Assembly: GCF_950023065.1 (NCBI RefSeq)
Contig: NC_088680.1
Span: 59,929,350-59,993,349 of the forward strand
Length of the DNA stretch: 64,000 bases
Direction of reading: 5' to 3'
Source of the DNA: Planococcus citri
Taxonomy: Eukaryota > Arthropoda > Insecta > Hemiptera > Pseudococcidae
Below, in pieces: positions 1 to 11,988 of this stretch. The translations under genes and the position numbers were made by a program. Below the pieces are notes generated by a model. The model saw nothing but the letters and a program-made list of their open reading frames with translations. It ran no database searches and was not told where the DNA came from. How positions within the stretch are numbered: the first letter of the stretch is position 1; each line of letters opens with the position of its first letter.

Positions 1-59
1 AAACAAATTATCGAAATAAAATACTGAATAACAACGGTTTTTTAATTAGGTTCACATAC

Positions 60-202
60 CTTCTAAAACCAGATGGACAAGGATCATCTGGGAACTGCCT
101 CGAGTAATGGTTTGTAAACTGATGTGAGGCAGAATGACAGCAGTCGATTTTATGCACTCGTCTCGCGGATTCCTCTTTCGAAAAATTATTCAATAAACTC
201 AT
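60..202 (-). CDS. Exon 1 of a THAP/C2H2 family gene cut by the window edge
   Basis: The exon starts with ATG at 202-200 and reads 47 codons plus two bases (MSLLNNFSKEESARR at the start), ending at a donor AAG|GTATGT at 60/59. It has the same length (143 nt) and phase as exon 1 of gene A (11149-11291), with the same Ser/His/Asn-rich ending before the donor. The THAP and finger exons would lie to the left, outside the window. The leader has no domain I recognise; in the complete paralogue it precedes the THAP domain. Confidence is good for a paralogous 5' exon, but nothing can be said about the rest of the gene. Confidence 0.7.
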
Positions 203-770
203 ATTGATAAAACGTGAAAACTTCGATAAAATTACGCTAAGATTCTACTTTATTTCAAAGTAACGTCATCCGGACAATCATTTTTCACGACTGAATGAAT
301 TGCAGCGAATGCACATCTTTGTCTTTTACTCAACTTCTCGTTCAAGAAATAGTGCATAAATACATACTTTTACCAAAAAAAAAAAGTAGTTCTCTGTATC
401 GCAAATGCAACCACAATACAATCACTCAATCAGTCTTTGAATATTCTTAACAACGTTTTGCATACGACCACATGATAAGAATGACTCCACTAGTCTAGGT
501 ACCTGAACCTATCTATTCATGTATACTTTTATCGATGACGATGACGCAGTGCACAATATTCACAACCGGTTCTCTCTGAACGTCTGAATTCGCAAACTAT
601 ACACAATTTCAAATGATACTCACATTCTGCAAAAAAAAAAACTCTTTCTGCATAATTATGTACTTCTTAATAGGCAACCAATTCACACCAAGTTTTGCAT
701 TTTCAAGACCCTTCACTGTCTGTGTATTTTTAAATTTTTAAATTGGTACCAAATATGTAAATAAAACCCT
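203..770 (-). promoter_or_regulatory. Conserved 5' flank of the leftmost family member
   Basis: The flank shares blocks with the 5' flanks at 11292-11780, 32794-33330, 43875-44260 and 51429-51960. One block at about 290-350 contains GCAGCGAATGCACA; another at about 540-600 contains GTGCACAAT, then CACAACC, then CTGAATTCGC. Conservation upstream of the ATG in five units suggests a shared promoter and 5' UTR. I cannot place the transcription start. Confidence 0.45.
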
Positions 771-1199
771 ACATAAATGCTTTCATCTTGGTCGAAAAAA
801 TTGAAAAAAATTGTTTTCGATCACTATGTCACACATTTGGAGATGCATAAAAGATATCTTTTTGACGCTCCTTTTTCTCTTTGAATCCTGGGAATGAAGA
901 AACGAATGAAAAAATTGTTGAGAAAATGATAACACGAAAATAAACTGGAATGTTCATCATAAAAACCTACTCATCGTTCTCGACCACTAGTTCATCACAC
1001 ATTTGAAGGTGCACGAAAAATGTCTTTTTGGCGCCACCATTTCTCTCGAAATAAACGAAAAATTATTGAAAAAATCATAGAGTTCCTGATTAATGTGTTT
1101 GGGTGAATTTTAACACGAAAACACGTAAATCGAAATGTTCACAAAAAATTAAAATGCATCAATATTGTGCTTGATATGTAGCTGCATTTTACAAAATCA
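771..1199. other. Intergenic stretch without a recognised gene
   Basis: AT-rich sequence. A block at about 780-930 resembles 11797-11960, further upstream in the gene A flank, and a degenerate copy of it recurs at about 990-1080. I see no open frame or RNA gene. Confidence 0.4.
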
Positions 1200-1569
1200 T
1201 AAAACATGCAACACGATGTTGTGTTGTGTGATCTTACGAATGTGTGAACTGTGAAGTTTCTAACAAAGTAATAAGGTTAGGTACCTGATACATTTTATTA
1301 GATAAAATACAATTTCGTCAACCCTGTATATTACCAGGTTTCTGAACATGAAAATATCGTTTCTCTATAAAAATAAAAATCGAACTGCAATAAATTGGTA
1401 AAGAATGCAATGAACACTAGTTCTTGATTTAATTATTTTGCCAAACTAAGTACATGTTAAATAATTATGCTTAAGTAAAAATGACAAAAAGTAAGCATTA
1501 CTAAAATAAGAACACATAGGTAGGTAGGTATGTCTATCTACCACATGCAATTTAAAAATTTGAAAACAA
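1200..1569 (-). other. Conserved 3' flank shared by family units
   Basis: Blocks here (TTGTGTGATCTTACGAATG near 1215, then CATTTTATTAGATAAAATAC and CAACCCTGTATAT) match about 14115-14300, and partly 35480-35560, downstream of other finger exons. On the minus strand the block includes an AATAAA-type signal near 1290. This fits a 3' UTR or 3' flank of gene A, separated from its stop codon by the foldback insertion. Confidence 0.4.
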
Positions 1570-3163
1570 AAAGGAGGAGTTGCGATAAGGCCATTTTTTG
1601 GCCCTACCTAGTTTTCAACTCGACCACTCTAAAAATGTTGTCACAAATGTCCGAAATACGAATCCGTGGTTATAGTTAACCCAAAATGACCATTTTTTGA
1701 GCTCCAGGGGTTCCCAAAGTTGCGAATAAAAAATTATTTTAGGAACCACTAAGTATTATTTTCAAAAACTTTTTTAGCGTAAAATATCTGTTTGAACCTC
1801 AGAAACATTATGTGAGGTGATTTTACTACTTTCGACCCTCGGGGGCAGAAGTTGTGGGGGGGGGTTCAATTTTTTGAAAATTTTGGAACCACCATTTTGA
1901 TGCTACCCCTTTGAGCCTCGCTAAAAAGCTTTTCACAGTTCATTAGTATCTGAAAGACCTCCATTCTACCAAATTTTGAGCTCAATAAAAATTTTCGCTG
2001 GTACTCAAAAATCCAATTTTCCAATTTTTCGTAATTTCAATATTTTAGGAACCCCTGGAAAACTAGAAACCTGCGATTTGCGCCAAACGTAACGTTTTGA
2101 GGTATATATTCGAGTATCGAAGTGAAAAAGTTCAGTTGAGCTCTCAGTATATTTGTAATTTTCAACCCTTTTTTTAGAGCCTCCAATTTTGGGGACCCCT
2201 AAAAAAAGCGTTTATGCATATTTTTTCAAATAAATTGAATAATTTGAATTTGAAACGCACTAGTAAGTGCTTGAGAATTTTTCATATGATTTTTCCTATA
2301 ACATTCAAAATTCAGCTATTTTGAGTCAAATTCTGAGAATTTTACTTCGTTTACATCGTGAAAACGTGATTTTAATGTACATATTTTCGAATAGTTGAAT
2401 CTCCGAATTTGACCCAAAATAGCCCAATTTCGAAAGTTACTAGAAAAATCATTCGAAAAATTATCGAGCACTTGCTAGTGTGTTTCAAATGTAAATTCTT
2501 CAATTTATTTCAAAAACTACGCATAAACGCCTTTTTAGGGGTGCCTAAAATGGGGGGGGGTCTAAAAAAAGGTTCAAAATTACGAACGTAAAGGGAGCTT
2601 GATTGAATTTTTTCACTTGGATAATCGAATATATACCTCAAAACGTTACGTTTGACGCAAATCGCAGGTTTCTAGTTTTCCAGGGGTTCCCAAAATATCG
2701 AAATTACGAAAAATTGTAAAACTGGATTTTTGAGTACCAGCGTAAATTTTTATTGAGCTCAAAATTTGGTAGGATGGAAGTCATTCAGATACTAATGAAC
2801 TATGAAAAGCTTTTTAGCGAGGCTCAAAGGGGTAGCATCAAAATGGTGGTTTCAAAATTTTCAAAAAATTGAACCCCCCCCCAATTCTGCCCCCGATGGT
2901 CGAAAGTAAGAAAATCACCTCACATAACGTTTATCAGATTCAAAAAGATATTTTACGCTAAAAAAGTGTTTTAAATAATACTCAGTGGTTCCTAAAATTA
3001 CTTTCTTTTTTGCAACTTTGGGAACCCCTGGAGCCCAAAAAATGGTCATTTTGGGTTAACTAACCACGGATTCGTATTTTGGACATTTATTACAACATTT
3101 TTAGAGTGGTCGAGTTGAAAACTAGGTGGGGCCAAAAAATGGCCTTATCGCAACTCCTCCTTT
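1570..3163. mobile_element. Foldback element F2, copy a
   Basis: The left arm starts AAAGGAGGAGTTGCGATAAG and the right arm ends with its reverse complement. The arms run about 770 bp each around a loop near 2340-2400, so the whole 1.6 kb can fold into one long hairpin. There is no convincing open frame, so it is non-autonomous. It lies just downstream of the gene A stop codon. Comparison with the flanks at 18781 and 59570 shows it interrupted a conserved A/T-rich run; a clean target duplication is not visible. A second, internally deleted copy lies at 7013-8229. Confidence 0.8.
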
Positions 3164-3273
3164 TCGACTCTTTTGCCAATGGGTAAGTAAATAAAAACTT
3201 GAAACGGAAAAAAACAAAGAAAAATCAAATTTGGATCTGCACACATTTAAATATACTAATTATGTACTGAAAT

Positions 3274-3885
3274 CTAACTGCAATTATGTGATATGTGATA
3301 GGCTAGGCCGTTTTTATTGCGATACTTCTTGCCGCATAGGGCGCATTCAAAACGAGGGCCCTCAACATGCGAACGTTCGTGCATTGCTTTACTGTGATCA
3401 TGTTTGAATAGCTGGTTGCTTATGCGGCATTTGAATTTTTTTCCTTTACCATGCGTCCTTTTATGATAAACAAGGTGATGTTTCTGAGCAAATCTTCTGC
3501 CACAAGTTTTGCATCGAAATGGTTTTTGATCAGAGTGAATATTCAAGTGGGCAATGATGGAAGATCTTTGGTTAAACACTTTCCCGCAAACAGCACACTC
3601 ATAACGAGCGCGTTCCGCATGTGCAAGTTCGTGCATTGTTTTACCACTGTTGGTCTTGAATGGTTTGTCACAAATTCCGCATTTGTAGGGTTTCTCATCA
3701 CTATGAGTTGCTTGATGTCTGGAGAGGTCATATTTTCTGGCAAATGGTTTTTTACACTTTGGACACACGAATGGCTTCGAATGTTTTCGCTGGTGTCTGC
3801 TCCAATCAGATTTATCGGAAAACGTTTTATCACAAATATTGCAACAGTATGGAGGCGATGAATCTCGCATCAATACTCCTCGTAC
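3274..3885 (-). CDS. Gene A terminal exon: seven C2H2 fingers
   Basis: The acceptor CCTGCAG lies just before 3885, and the stop is the TAG at 3276-3274. Fingers run in order from CNICDKTF (1) and CPKCKKPF (2) to CGICDKPF (3), CAVCGKVF (4), CKTCGRRF (5), CRISNQLF (6, second Cys replaced) and CALCGKKY (7, ending H-x4-C). All sit in one exon, as in KRAB-type and ZAD-type finger genes. Linkers such as HSDEKPYKC are the standard type. Finger 1 has Trp where the helix Leu usually sits, and this is shared by all paralogues. Confidence 0.9.
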   Translation of the reverse strand, partial: VRGVLMRDSSPPYCCNICDKTFSDKSDWSRHQRKHSKPFVCPKCKKPFARKYDLSRHQATHSDEKPYKCGICDKPFKTNSGKTMHELAHAERARYECAVCGKVFNQRSSIIAHLNIHSDQKPFRCKTCGRRFAQKHHLVYHKRTHGKGKKFKCRISNQLFKHDHSKAMHERSHVEGPRFECALCGKKYRNKNGLAYHISHNCS

Positions 3886-6800
3886 CTGCAGGAAAAAAAA
3901 CAATTGAATTAATTTTATGCTTGTTATCATTTTGGAAGTTATGCAAGTACTGTTCTTTTGAATGATTTTGCACCCTGTGTGAGAAAGAATATTTCCTACC
4001 TATTCAAAAAGTGATGTAGATAGAGAAAAAAGCTTGGAACAAAAGTTGTAGAGCATGAAAAATTACACAATTCTGTTCAATCATCATTTTGAAACCAGTT
4101 TATTGGTTCGTATTTAGCAACCATGTTGTTGACAATTATTACCTTGAAATTGGAGATAGCTAGAGAAAAAAAACTTGGAACAAAGTTGTAAAGCGTGAAA
4201 AATTGAACCATTTTCGCTGATCAGATTTTGAAACCGGTTCATTAATTTGCAACCAGTTTCCAAAAATTACCTAAAAATTGAAGATCGAGAAAAAAGCTTG
4301 AAACAAAAGTTGTAGGGCATGAAAAATTACCCAATTCTGTTCAATCATCATTTTGAAACCAGTTCATTGGTTCGCATTTAGCAACCATGTTGTTGACAAT
4401 CACTTTAAAATTGGAGATAGGGAAAAAAGTAGGAAACATAAATTGTGGAGTGTGTAAAATTGAATTATTTTCGCTAATCAGATTTTGAAACCCGTTCATT
4501 AACAATTTGCAGCAATGCCATCGAAAGTTATCTGGTTGCAAATGGCCATTTTCAAAATCCGATCAGTAGAAATGGTTCAATTTTTCACGCTCTACAACTT
4601 TTGTTTCGAGTTTTTTTCTCTATCTTTAATTTTAAGGTGATTGTCAAAACCTGGTTACCAAATGTGAACCAATGAACCGGTTTCAAAATGTGACTGATCA
4701 AAATTGTGCAATTTTTCACGTCCTTCAACTTTTGTTTCAAGCCTTTTTCTCGATCTTCAATTTTTAGGTAATTTTTGGAAACTGGTTGCAAATTAATGAA
4801 CCGGTTTAAAAATCTGATCAACGAAAATGCTTCTATTTCTCATGCTCTACAACTTTTGTTTCAAGTTTTTTTCTATCTTTCATTTTTAGGTGATTGTCAA
4901 AAACTGGTTGCTAAATGCGAACCAATGAACCAGTTTCAAAATATGATTGAACAAAATTGTGTAATTTTTCACGCCCTACAACTTTTGTTTCAAGTCATTT
5001 TCTCGATTTTCAATGTTTAGGTAATTTTTGGAAACTGGTTGCAAATTAACGAACCAGTTTCAAAACCTGATCAGCAAAAATTGCTCAATTTTTCACGCTC
5101 TACAATTTGTTTCAAGCTTTTTCTCTCTATCTCTAAGTTTTAGGTGATTGTCAAAAACGGCTTGCTAAATTCAAACCAATGAACCGGTTTTAAAATATGA
5201 TTAGACAGAATTGTGTAATTTTTCATGCTCTACAACTTTTGTTCCAAGCTTTTTTCTCTATATACAATTTTTGGGTATTTTTCGTTAACTGGTTGCAAAT
5301 TGATGAACCGGTTTGAAAAAATTCATTTCGCGTTTTTGTCGCCTTAGTGTGTAGAATGCACTCTGCCAATAAAAACCAGTTTGAATTTTTTGACCAAACC
5401 GGTTTTTCAATTTGTGTGCACCCAGTGCATGGCCCAGAAATTTTCAAAGTCACTTTGGAATGCCCTTATTTTTCCCTACTCAACGCCGCTTCATTCATCT
5501 CGCTAGCTCCTTTCAACTTAGAAATGAAAGACACTGAACAGTAGGTACTTTTGTGTCATACTGCATACCTACTTGATGATGCTGCTAAAAACAATACACA
5601 TCACACTACTTAGAGGTATAATGTAGATGTACAAACCTTTTTTGGAAAACTGCCCGAGGTTTGTATCGTGCTAGCTACGCTAGGGAGTTCTTTTTTTTTA
5701 GCCAAACGAGTAATCCGTCCTTCACCGCAATTTTTTCGGCGTTTTGAACACCCAGCTGAAGGAGAGGCCTGCACATTGCGATAAAGTGATCAACATAAAT
5801 GTGGTGCTAAAAATGTAACTTGCCCTAAAGCTAATTGAAACCATACCAGTTACCCTTACCTGGCACAGATTTAGCTCATCATTACAGATTGGCTGTTGGG
5901 TTGTCACTTGCACTTGTTCCATCCGCAGTGTTTGCCCATCTTGTGCTTTATCGAATTGTTCATTATTGGAACTGTCAGAGGTATCATTTATACGCCTGTA
6001 GAGAAAATTGAAAAGCTATAAATGAAATTCATTGCAATGCCATAATTTTCAGAATAGAAGTCCATAAAATGTATCGCTTACAATTGATGGTTGATTTGAG
6101 GACTGACAGAAATAACGCCAACAATTTCGTCGTTGTCGCCGAGTACGTTCAAGGACACATCATCATAGGTTGCTGCCGTCGGATCGGAGAAACAGTTCCA
6201 TAAATTGTTTAATGCGGAATCTAAAAAACAATTTCAAGAAAATTTTAAAATGAAGTACCTACCTATAGTATGAAATTCTTCAAGTCAAGTTTTTCATGCA
6301 TGAGAAATGAGAAAATCATTTACAATTTTTAGGTCCACCCCCCCCCCTCCGTTTTGAAAATCTATGAACAGGCGAGCGCCCATTTCCAAAAATAAATACC
6401 CAATAATAGGTATCTAAGTAATTGGGTCATTCCACGTCAATTCGATCAAGAAGTGGTAAGGAGGGTCGGCGATTTTTCTGACATTTTTCCTGTGGTCGCA
6501 GCCCTCTAACCCTTTTTTGAAGCCTTCTAGGGTGAGTCAAAGTTTTCAGTGAACTTGAAATATCATCCATTTCAGCAGTGGATTACTCGATAACCGCGAT
6601 ACCTACCAAAATGGAACTTTTTTCAATAGTTAGAGGTTTTGAAAGACTTTTTGGTGATATCATAAAAATCAGTGTTGCCACTTTTTTTCGTACGAAAAAT
6701 TAGCTCGAAAAGTTTCAAAACGTAATTTTCAGACCATTCCGACTCTGAAAAATAGCGAAAAAAATATATTATAGACAACTTTTCAGGCTGGACAACATGA

Positions 6801-9800
6801 TAAAAAATTAGGATGGCGTTATTTCGTAAAGTAGATTTTAAAAAATTGAAAAATTGTGAAAAAATGTGATTTTTCGATTTAAAACATGAAAAAAAGTTTT
6901 GACTGGTGAAGTTGACTCATTTGACCCCTATTTTTACGTATCCATTGAAAAAGCTGAAAAACCCCTTTCACTCAATGAAATATACCCATCACAAAAAAAT
7001 CAAAATTCGAAAAAAGGAGGAGTTGCAATAAGGCCATTTTATGGTCCCAGCTGATTATCGACTCGACCACTCTAAAAATGTTGTGATAAATGTCCGAAAT
7101 ACGAATCCGTGGTTAGTTAACCCAAAATGACCATTTTTTGGGCTCCAGGGGTTCCCAAAGTTGCGAATAAAAAAATAATTTTTGGAACCACTGAGTATGA
7201 ATTTCAAAAACTTTTTTAGCGTAAGATATCTGTTTGAACCAAATAAACGCTATGTGAGGTGATTTTTCTACTTTCGACCCTCGGGGACAGAAATTGGGGG
7301 ATTTCAATTTTTTGAAAATTTTGGAACCACCATTTTTATCATACCCCTTCGAACTCCGCTAAAAAGCTTTTTACAGTTTATTAGTATCTGAAAGACCTTC
7401 ATCCTATCAAATTTTGAGCTCAATAAAAATTTTTGCTGGTACTCAAAATTCCAATTTTCCAATTTTTCGTAATTTCAATATTTTGGGAACCCCTGGAAAA
7501 CTAGAAACCTGCAAGTTGCGTCAAACGTAACGTTTTGAGGTATATATTCGATTATTCAGATGAAGAAGTTGAATTAAGCTCCCTGTATATTCGTAATTTT
7601 GAATCCTTTTTTTAGAGGCCCCAATTTTAGGCATCCCTAAAAAAGACGTTTATGCATAATTTTTCAAATAAATTGAAGAATTTACATTTGAAACACACTA
7701 GCAAGTGCTCGATAATTTTTCTTACGATTTTTCCTGTAACTTTCAAAATTGAGCTATTTTAGGTCAAATTCAAATCATGAAAACGTGATTTCAACGTCTT
7801 TTCGAAGAGTTAAACCTCAGAATTTGACTCAAAATAGCTCAATTTTGAATGTTACTGGAAAAATCATTCGAAAAATTATCGAGCACTTGCTAGTGTGTTT
7901 CAAATGTAAATTCTTCAATTTATTATTGAAAAATTATGCATGAACGCCTTTTTAGGGGTGCCTAAAATTGAGGGCTCTGAAAAAAGGGTTCAAAATTATA
8001 TACTTAGAATTTAGATACAGGGAACTTAGTTCAACTTTTTCATCTAAATAATCGAATATATATACCTCAAAACGTTAAGTTTGGCGGAAATCGCAGGTTT
8101 CTAGTTTTCCAGGGGTTCCCAAAATATTGAAATTACCAAAAATTGGAAAATTGGATTTTTGAGTACCAGCGCAAAATTTTATTGAGCTTAAAATTTGGTA
8201 GGATGGAAGTTATCGCAACTCTTCCCTTTAATTTTCAATTCGTCCAAACATCAAAAAAAGTTTAAATTTATTCAGTTGTCTTATTTTGACCTCTTATCTA
8301 ACGTATTTCATGAAAAAGTTGATAAAAATCACACTCATAGCAAAAAAATTAAAATTCGTTTTTTTTTTATTTTAATTTTTTTGTGATGAATTTAATATTT
8401 CATTGAGTGAAAGGGGGTTTTAACTTTTTCAACGGATATGTGAAAATAGGGGTCAAATAGGTCAACTTCGCCAATCAAAATTTTTTTTCATGTTTTAAAT
8501 CAAAAAATCACATTTTTTTGTAAACATTCAATTTTTTTAAATCGACTTAACGAAATAACGCCATCCTAATTTTTTAATATGTTGTTCATAATATATTTTT
8601 TTCAGAATTTTTGAGAGTCGGAACGATATGAAAACTACGTTGTGAAACTTTTCGAGCTAATTTTTCGAACGAAAAAAAGTGGCAACACTGAATTTTATGA
8701 TATCACCAAAAGGCCTTTCAAACTCCTTAACTATTGGAAAAAATTCCATTTTGGTAGGTATCGCGGTTATAGAGTAATCCACTGGTGAAATTGATGATAT
8801 TTCAAATTCACTGAAAACTTTGACACCCCCTAGCAGCCTTTAAAAAAGGGCTAGAGGGCTGCGATTTGTGCCATTGGTCATCTCTTCGGAACGTCTTTCC
8901 ACAGGAAAAATTTCAAAAAAATCACCGACATCCCTTACCACTACTTGGTTGAATTGACGTGAGATGACTCAATTGAAAGATGATAAGAAATCGATATGCT
9001 ATATCTATAGGTAGGTACCTATATCTAATATTATTTCGATTTTTCCCTTCATTTTCTGGGTATACCTTCTCGTACGTATGCTTGCTGGCCATTTTCTCTT
9101 TTTTAAATAAAATGATGTGATGTCTGGAAGATAGTATTTCGAGTAAACGGTGTACGGATGTACGAATACTTTTTTGCAATTTTAGTTCGAGCAGGACATA
9201 AGGTCTATAGGTCTACAATCGGTATCCGTCCCAGTAAAATATGAGCGCAGAAATGCTTGGAAAATGACTACTATTTGTATTTACCATTAAAATAAAACTT
9301 AATTGTTGGGAGCGGATTATCACCCCATCCCCTCTGTCTTTAAAACCAGCACTATCTTAGGTAGATAACTATTTTCTTTTAAAACAAAAACACATAGACC
9401 TACTTAATTATGATTTAAGTACCTTGTGCTAAGTATCTACTGTCACCTTCTTCAGGAAATTTTTCAAGTGGTCCCTCCGAAGTGTGAAGTTCATCGCTCG
9501 ATATCTCTAAGGGAGGCATACTCGAATCTGTAGAGTAACCATCTTCGTCGGCAACCTTTTCGACAGATTCTACGAGCGCAACTGAAACACAGAATTAGAA
9601 ACACTTAAGTATAATGATTAGCTCAAAATTGCTATAGATATTATTCAACTGTATTACACAAGTCTCGTGCTGGGACGAAACCGAGGTGTGCCAGAACATG
9701 CTTGCCTCCTGGGCATCTAGACACTTGGAAAAGTTGACAAATTCGTCTGTTTGATTGTTGGAAGCTGGCAAAGTTGACATTTTACTAACTTCTGGATAGC

Positions 9801-11291
9801 AAATAAAAACCAACTAAATATTATGTAAATTAGCACAATTAATTAATAAAAGTTTACGAGAATTTTCGACTGTTCAAAATCGCTCGAAAATGCCAATTGA
9901 CAACCTGAGTGAAATTTTTCAAAAAGAAAAGAATGTAAGATTGACAACTTCTATGATTTTAACGCGTTACTTACGCGGAATTGTTCAAAAAAAATTTAAA
10001 AATTGACCAAAAATTAAAATATTGTTGACAAAATTATAAAAAAAATATTGTAAGTAACCAATGTTTTGAAAATTCGAAAAATACGACAAACGTTATCTCA
10101 CAGCTTTAAAAATTCCAATGGTGGGTAAATTTAATTGACTTCTTATTTTTTTAAAATAAGTACGTAATATTGTTCAAAATTGATATTTCTAAAAAACTGC
10201 CCTTCAGATTCAAAAAATATATAATGCAATATTAATATAAGTAGGCATCGTAAGGTACTAACCAACGGGTCTCTTGTCTAGTCGCTCGATTCTTTTTTTC
10301 AAATCAGCTACAGTGTCTTCGAGAAGTGAACAACGAGTTCTTAACTTGAGAACTTCAGATGAAAGATTACCTAAATCAAAACCAAAATTATCAAATCATT
10401 TCAAGTTAGTTATCAAAGATGATAGTCGATGTAGCAAAATTGGTAATATGATAAAAAAATTATGTAGGTATAGGTACCTATTTTACCTTGGACGACAGGG
10501 CTGTATATCGCGTTTTGTGATGTATTTTCATTCAACGTTGGGTTGGAAATGTTGATGGAATTTTGACTAGATTGTAAACTGTTGTTAGTTGAAGGTCCGA
10601 AGCCCTGTTTCAGTTTTGGTTGCAATGTTGGAACACTACTTGTCTGTATCAATAATTTACGTTGAATTGAGATTCGATAATCGTCAGGTTTAAAGTGCCT
10701 GTCACAAAGTCGAAAATGCGGTTTTATCTCGCCAAGAGGCAAGTCGCAGAAGGTAGCCCACTGATGTCGAGTGTTAATATCATTTGGAAAACTGGAATTT
10801 TAAAACATGTCAATATATCGAATGCCTGCCTTTTGATATAATATGTACCTAACTACCTACTAATATTTGTGATGAGCTAGTTCATCAGTTCATGTGCTCA
10901 TCAAACCCATTACCCACCTAAAAAATTCGTTAGCTGAGACAAATCCACATACAAAGCATAAGTCTTTATTTTCGGCTTCATTCTCGTAATGTTCACTGAA
11001 ATAATGCATTTTTAGAACAACTGATCCGAATGAAACATCAAAAAGGCGATCGTTTTTCAAAGCAAGTTTACTCACTTTTCTCGACGCAAACAAATGATCG
11101 GAATACATTATTGAATAACAACAGTTTTTTTAAACCAGGTTCACATACCTTCTATGACCAGATGGACTAGTATCATCTCTGAACTGCCTCGAGTTATGGT
11201 TTGTAAACTGATATGGGGCAGAATGACAGCAGCCGATGTTATGCACTCGTCTCGCGGATTCTTTTTTCGAAAAACTATTCAATAAATTCAT
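3274..11291 (-). CDS. Gene A: complete THAP / coiled-coil / C2H2 zinc-finger protein
   Basis: Nine exons: 11291-11149, 10995-10918, 10791-10487, 10370-10263, 9581-9447, 6220-6082, 5995-5860, 5768-5637 and 3885-3274. All have GT donors and AG acceptors, and phases are consistent throughout. The lengths sum to 1788 nt, or 595 residues and a TAG stop. Residues 1-47 form a leader. Residues 60-130 are a THAP domain (Cys61, Cys64, Trp85, Cys103, His106 and an SVPTL box in place of AVPTIF). A heptad-like coiled coil follows (exon 4), then an acidic exon, two Ser/Asn/Gln-rich exons and a Lys/Arg-rich linker (likely nuclear import). Seven C2H2 fingers start near residue 406; finger 6 lacks its second Cys and finger 7 is C2HC. 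Role by family: nuclear sequence-specific DNA binding. Introns hold foldback elements and an inverted satellite. The model rests on sequence and paralogues only. Confidence 0.8.
4000..5290. repeat. Inverted tandem array of a ~130 bp unit
   Basis: The motif ACAAAAGTTGTAGAGC.TGAAAAATT recurs about every 130 bp: four times in one orientation (near 4040, 4180, 4304 and 4437) and six times in the other (near 4580, 4711, 4832, 4963, 5087 and 5217). Two sub-types alternate, so the true period is near 260 bp. The orientation switches near 4560, giving a palindrome. It lies in the last intron of gene A. Confidence 0.75.
6424..8970. mobile_element. Foldback element F1, copy a, with F2 nested inside
   Basis: The ends are GGGTCATTCCACGTCAATTC and its inverted copy ending at 8970. 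AATT at 6420-6423 and AATT at 8971-8974 look like a 4 bp target duplication. The arms match the uninterrupted copy at 45708-47129; the centre is replaced by an F2 insertion at 7013-8229. There is no open frame. It sits in the intron between gene A exons 5 and 6. Confidence 0.75.
7013..8229. mobile_element. Foldback element F2, copy b (nested)
   Basis: Same element as 1570-3163 (GGAGGAGTTGC and CAGGGGTTCCCAAAGTTGCG occur in both). The right arm has lost several hundred bases: it jumps from GGATGGAAGT straight to TATCGCAACTC. The break in the surrounding F1 element can be read against the copy at 45708-47129, which shows that F2 arrived second. Confidence 0.75.
10487..10995 (-). CDS. Gene A exons 2 and 3: THAP domain
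   Basis: Exon 2 (10995-10918) carries CFVCGF, the first zinc-ligand pair. Exon 3 (10791-10487) carries the FPND stretch, the conserved Trp and CDRHFKPDDY, the second pair. The spacing is C-x2-C-x38-C-x2-H, inside the range known for THAP domains, and SVPTL follows as the AVPTIF-like box. The acceptors read TTATTTCAG|TGAA and AATTCCAG|TTTTCC; the donors read TTTTAG|GTGGGT and CCAAG|GTAAAA. The split of the zinc site across an intron is the same in genes B and C. THAP domains are known DNA-binding folds related to P-element transposase. Confidence 0.85.
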
Positions 11292-11780
11292 ATTGATAAA
11301 ACATGAAAACTTCGATAAAATTAACCAACAATATTCTACTTTGTTTCAAATTAACGTGATCCGAACAATCATTTTTCACTACTGAATAAATTGCAGCGAA
11401 TGCACATAGTCTTTTACATAACTTCTCGTTCAAGAAAACGAGCATAGATACGTTTGCAAAAATAAAGTTCTCTGTATCACCTATCCAACCAGAATACAAT
11501 CACTCTTTGAATATTTCTAACAACATTGTGCATACGGGCACTGGCTGATTATTGCAATGATAAGAACGTCTACTAATCTAAGCACCTGAACCTACCTATT
11601 TATGTACTTTCAACGATGAAGTAGGTAGTGCACGATTCACAACCAGTTCTATTCGAATGTCTGAATTCGCTAAATAACACCTTTTTGAAATGATGCATTC
11701 GGAGTTTTCATTTTCACGACCCCTCACTGCCTGCAAATGTTCATAAATGTATTGTATTTTTAAATAGGCAACCACCAAAT
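11292..11780 (-). promoter_or_regulatory. Conserved 5' flank of gene A
   Basis: Shares several blocks with the other four family 5' flanks, including GCAGCGAATGCACA near 11392, AATACAATCACT near 11493 and CTGAATTCGC near 11662. It probably contains the core promoter and 5' UTR. No TATA box can be singled out in this AT-rich sequence. Confidence 0.45.
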
Positions 11781-11988
11781 GAACGCAACCCTACATCAAT
11801 GGTTTCATCTTGGTCTAAAAAATTGAAAAAATTGTTTTCGAATTTCGATCACTATTTCACTCATTTTAAGGTACATAAAAAATATCGTTTTGGTGCTTTT
11901 TCTTTTCGAATTCTGGGAGTGAAAAAATGAATGAAAAAATTGTTAGGAAAATCATATGTTTTATCCCCCACTCTCACAAAAGAGAAAA

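Noticed and set aside
3451..3861. 136-codon plus-strand frame across the gene A finger exon
   Set aside because: Antisense shadow of the finger exon; similar shadows lie over every other finger exon.
9595..9813. 72-codon minus-strand frame whose DNA is conserved at 31296-31416 and 40535-40655
   Set aside because: The frame has stops in the other two copies, and the conservation matches that of neighbouring introns, so it is duplicated intron and not an exon.
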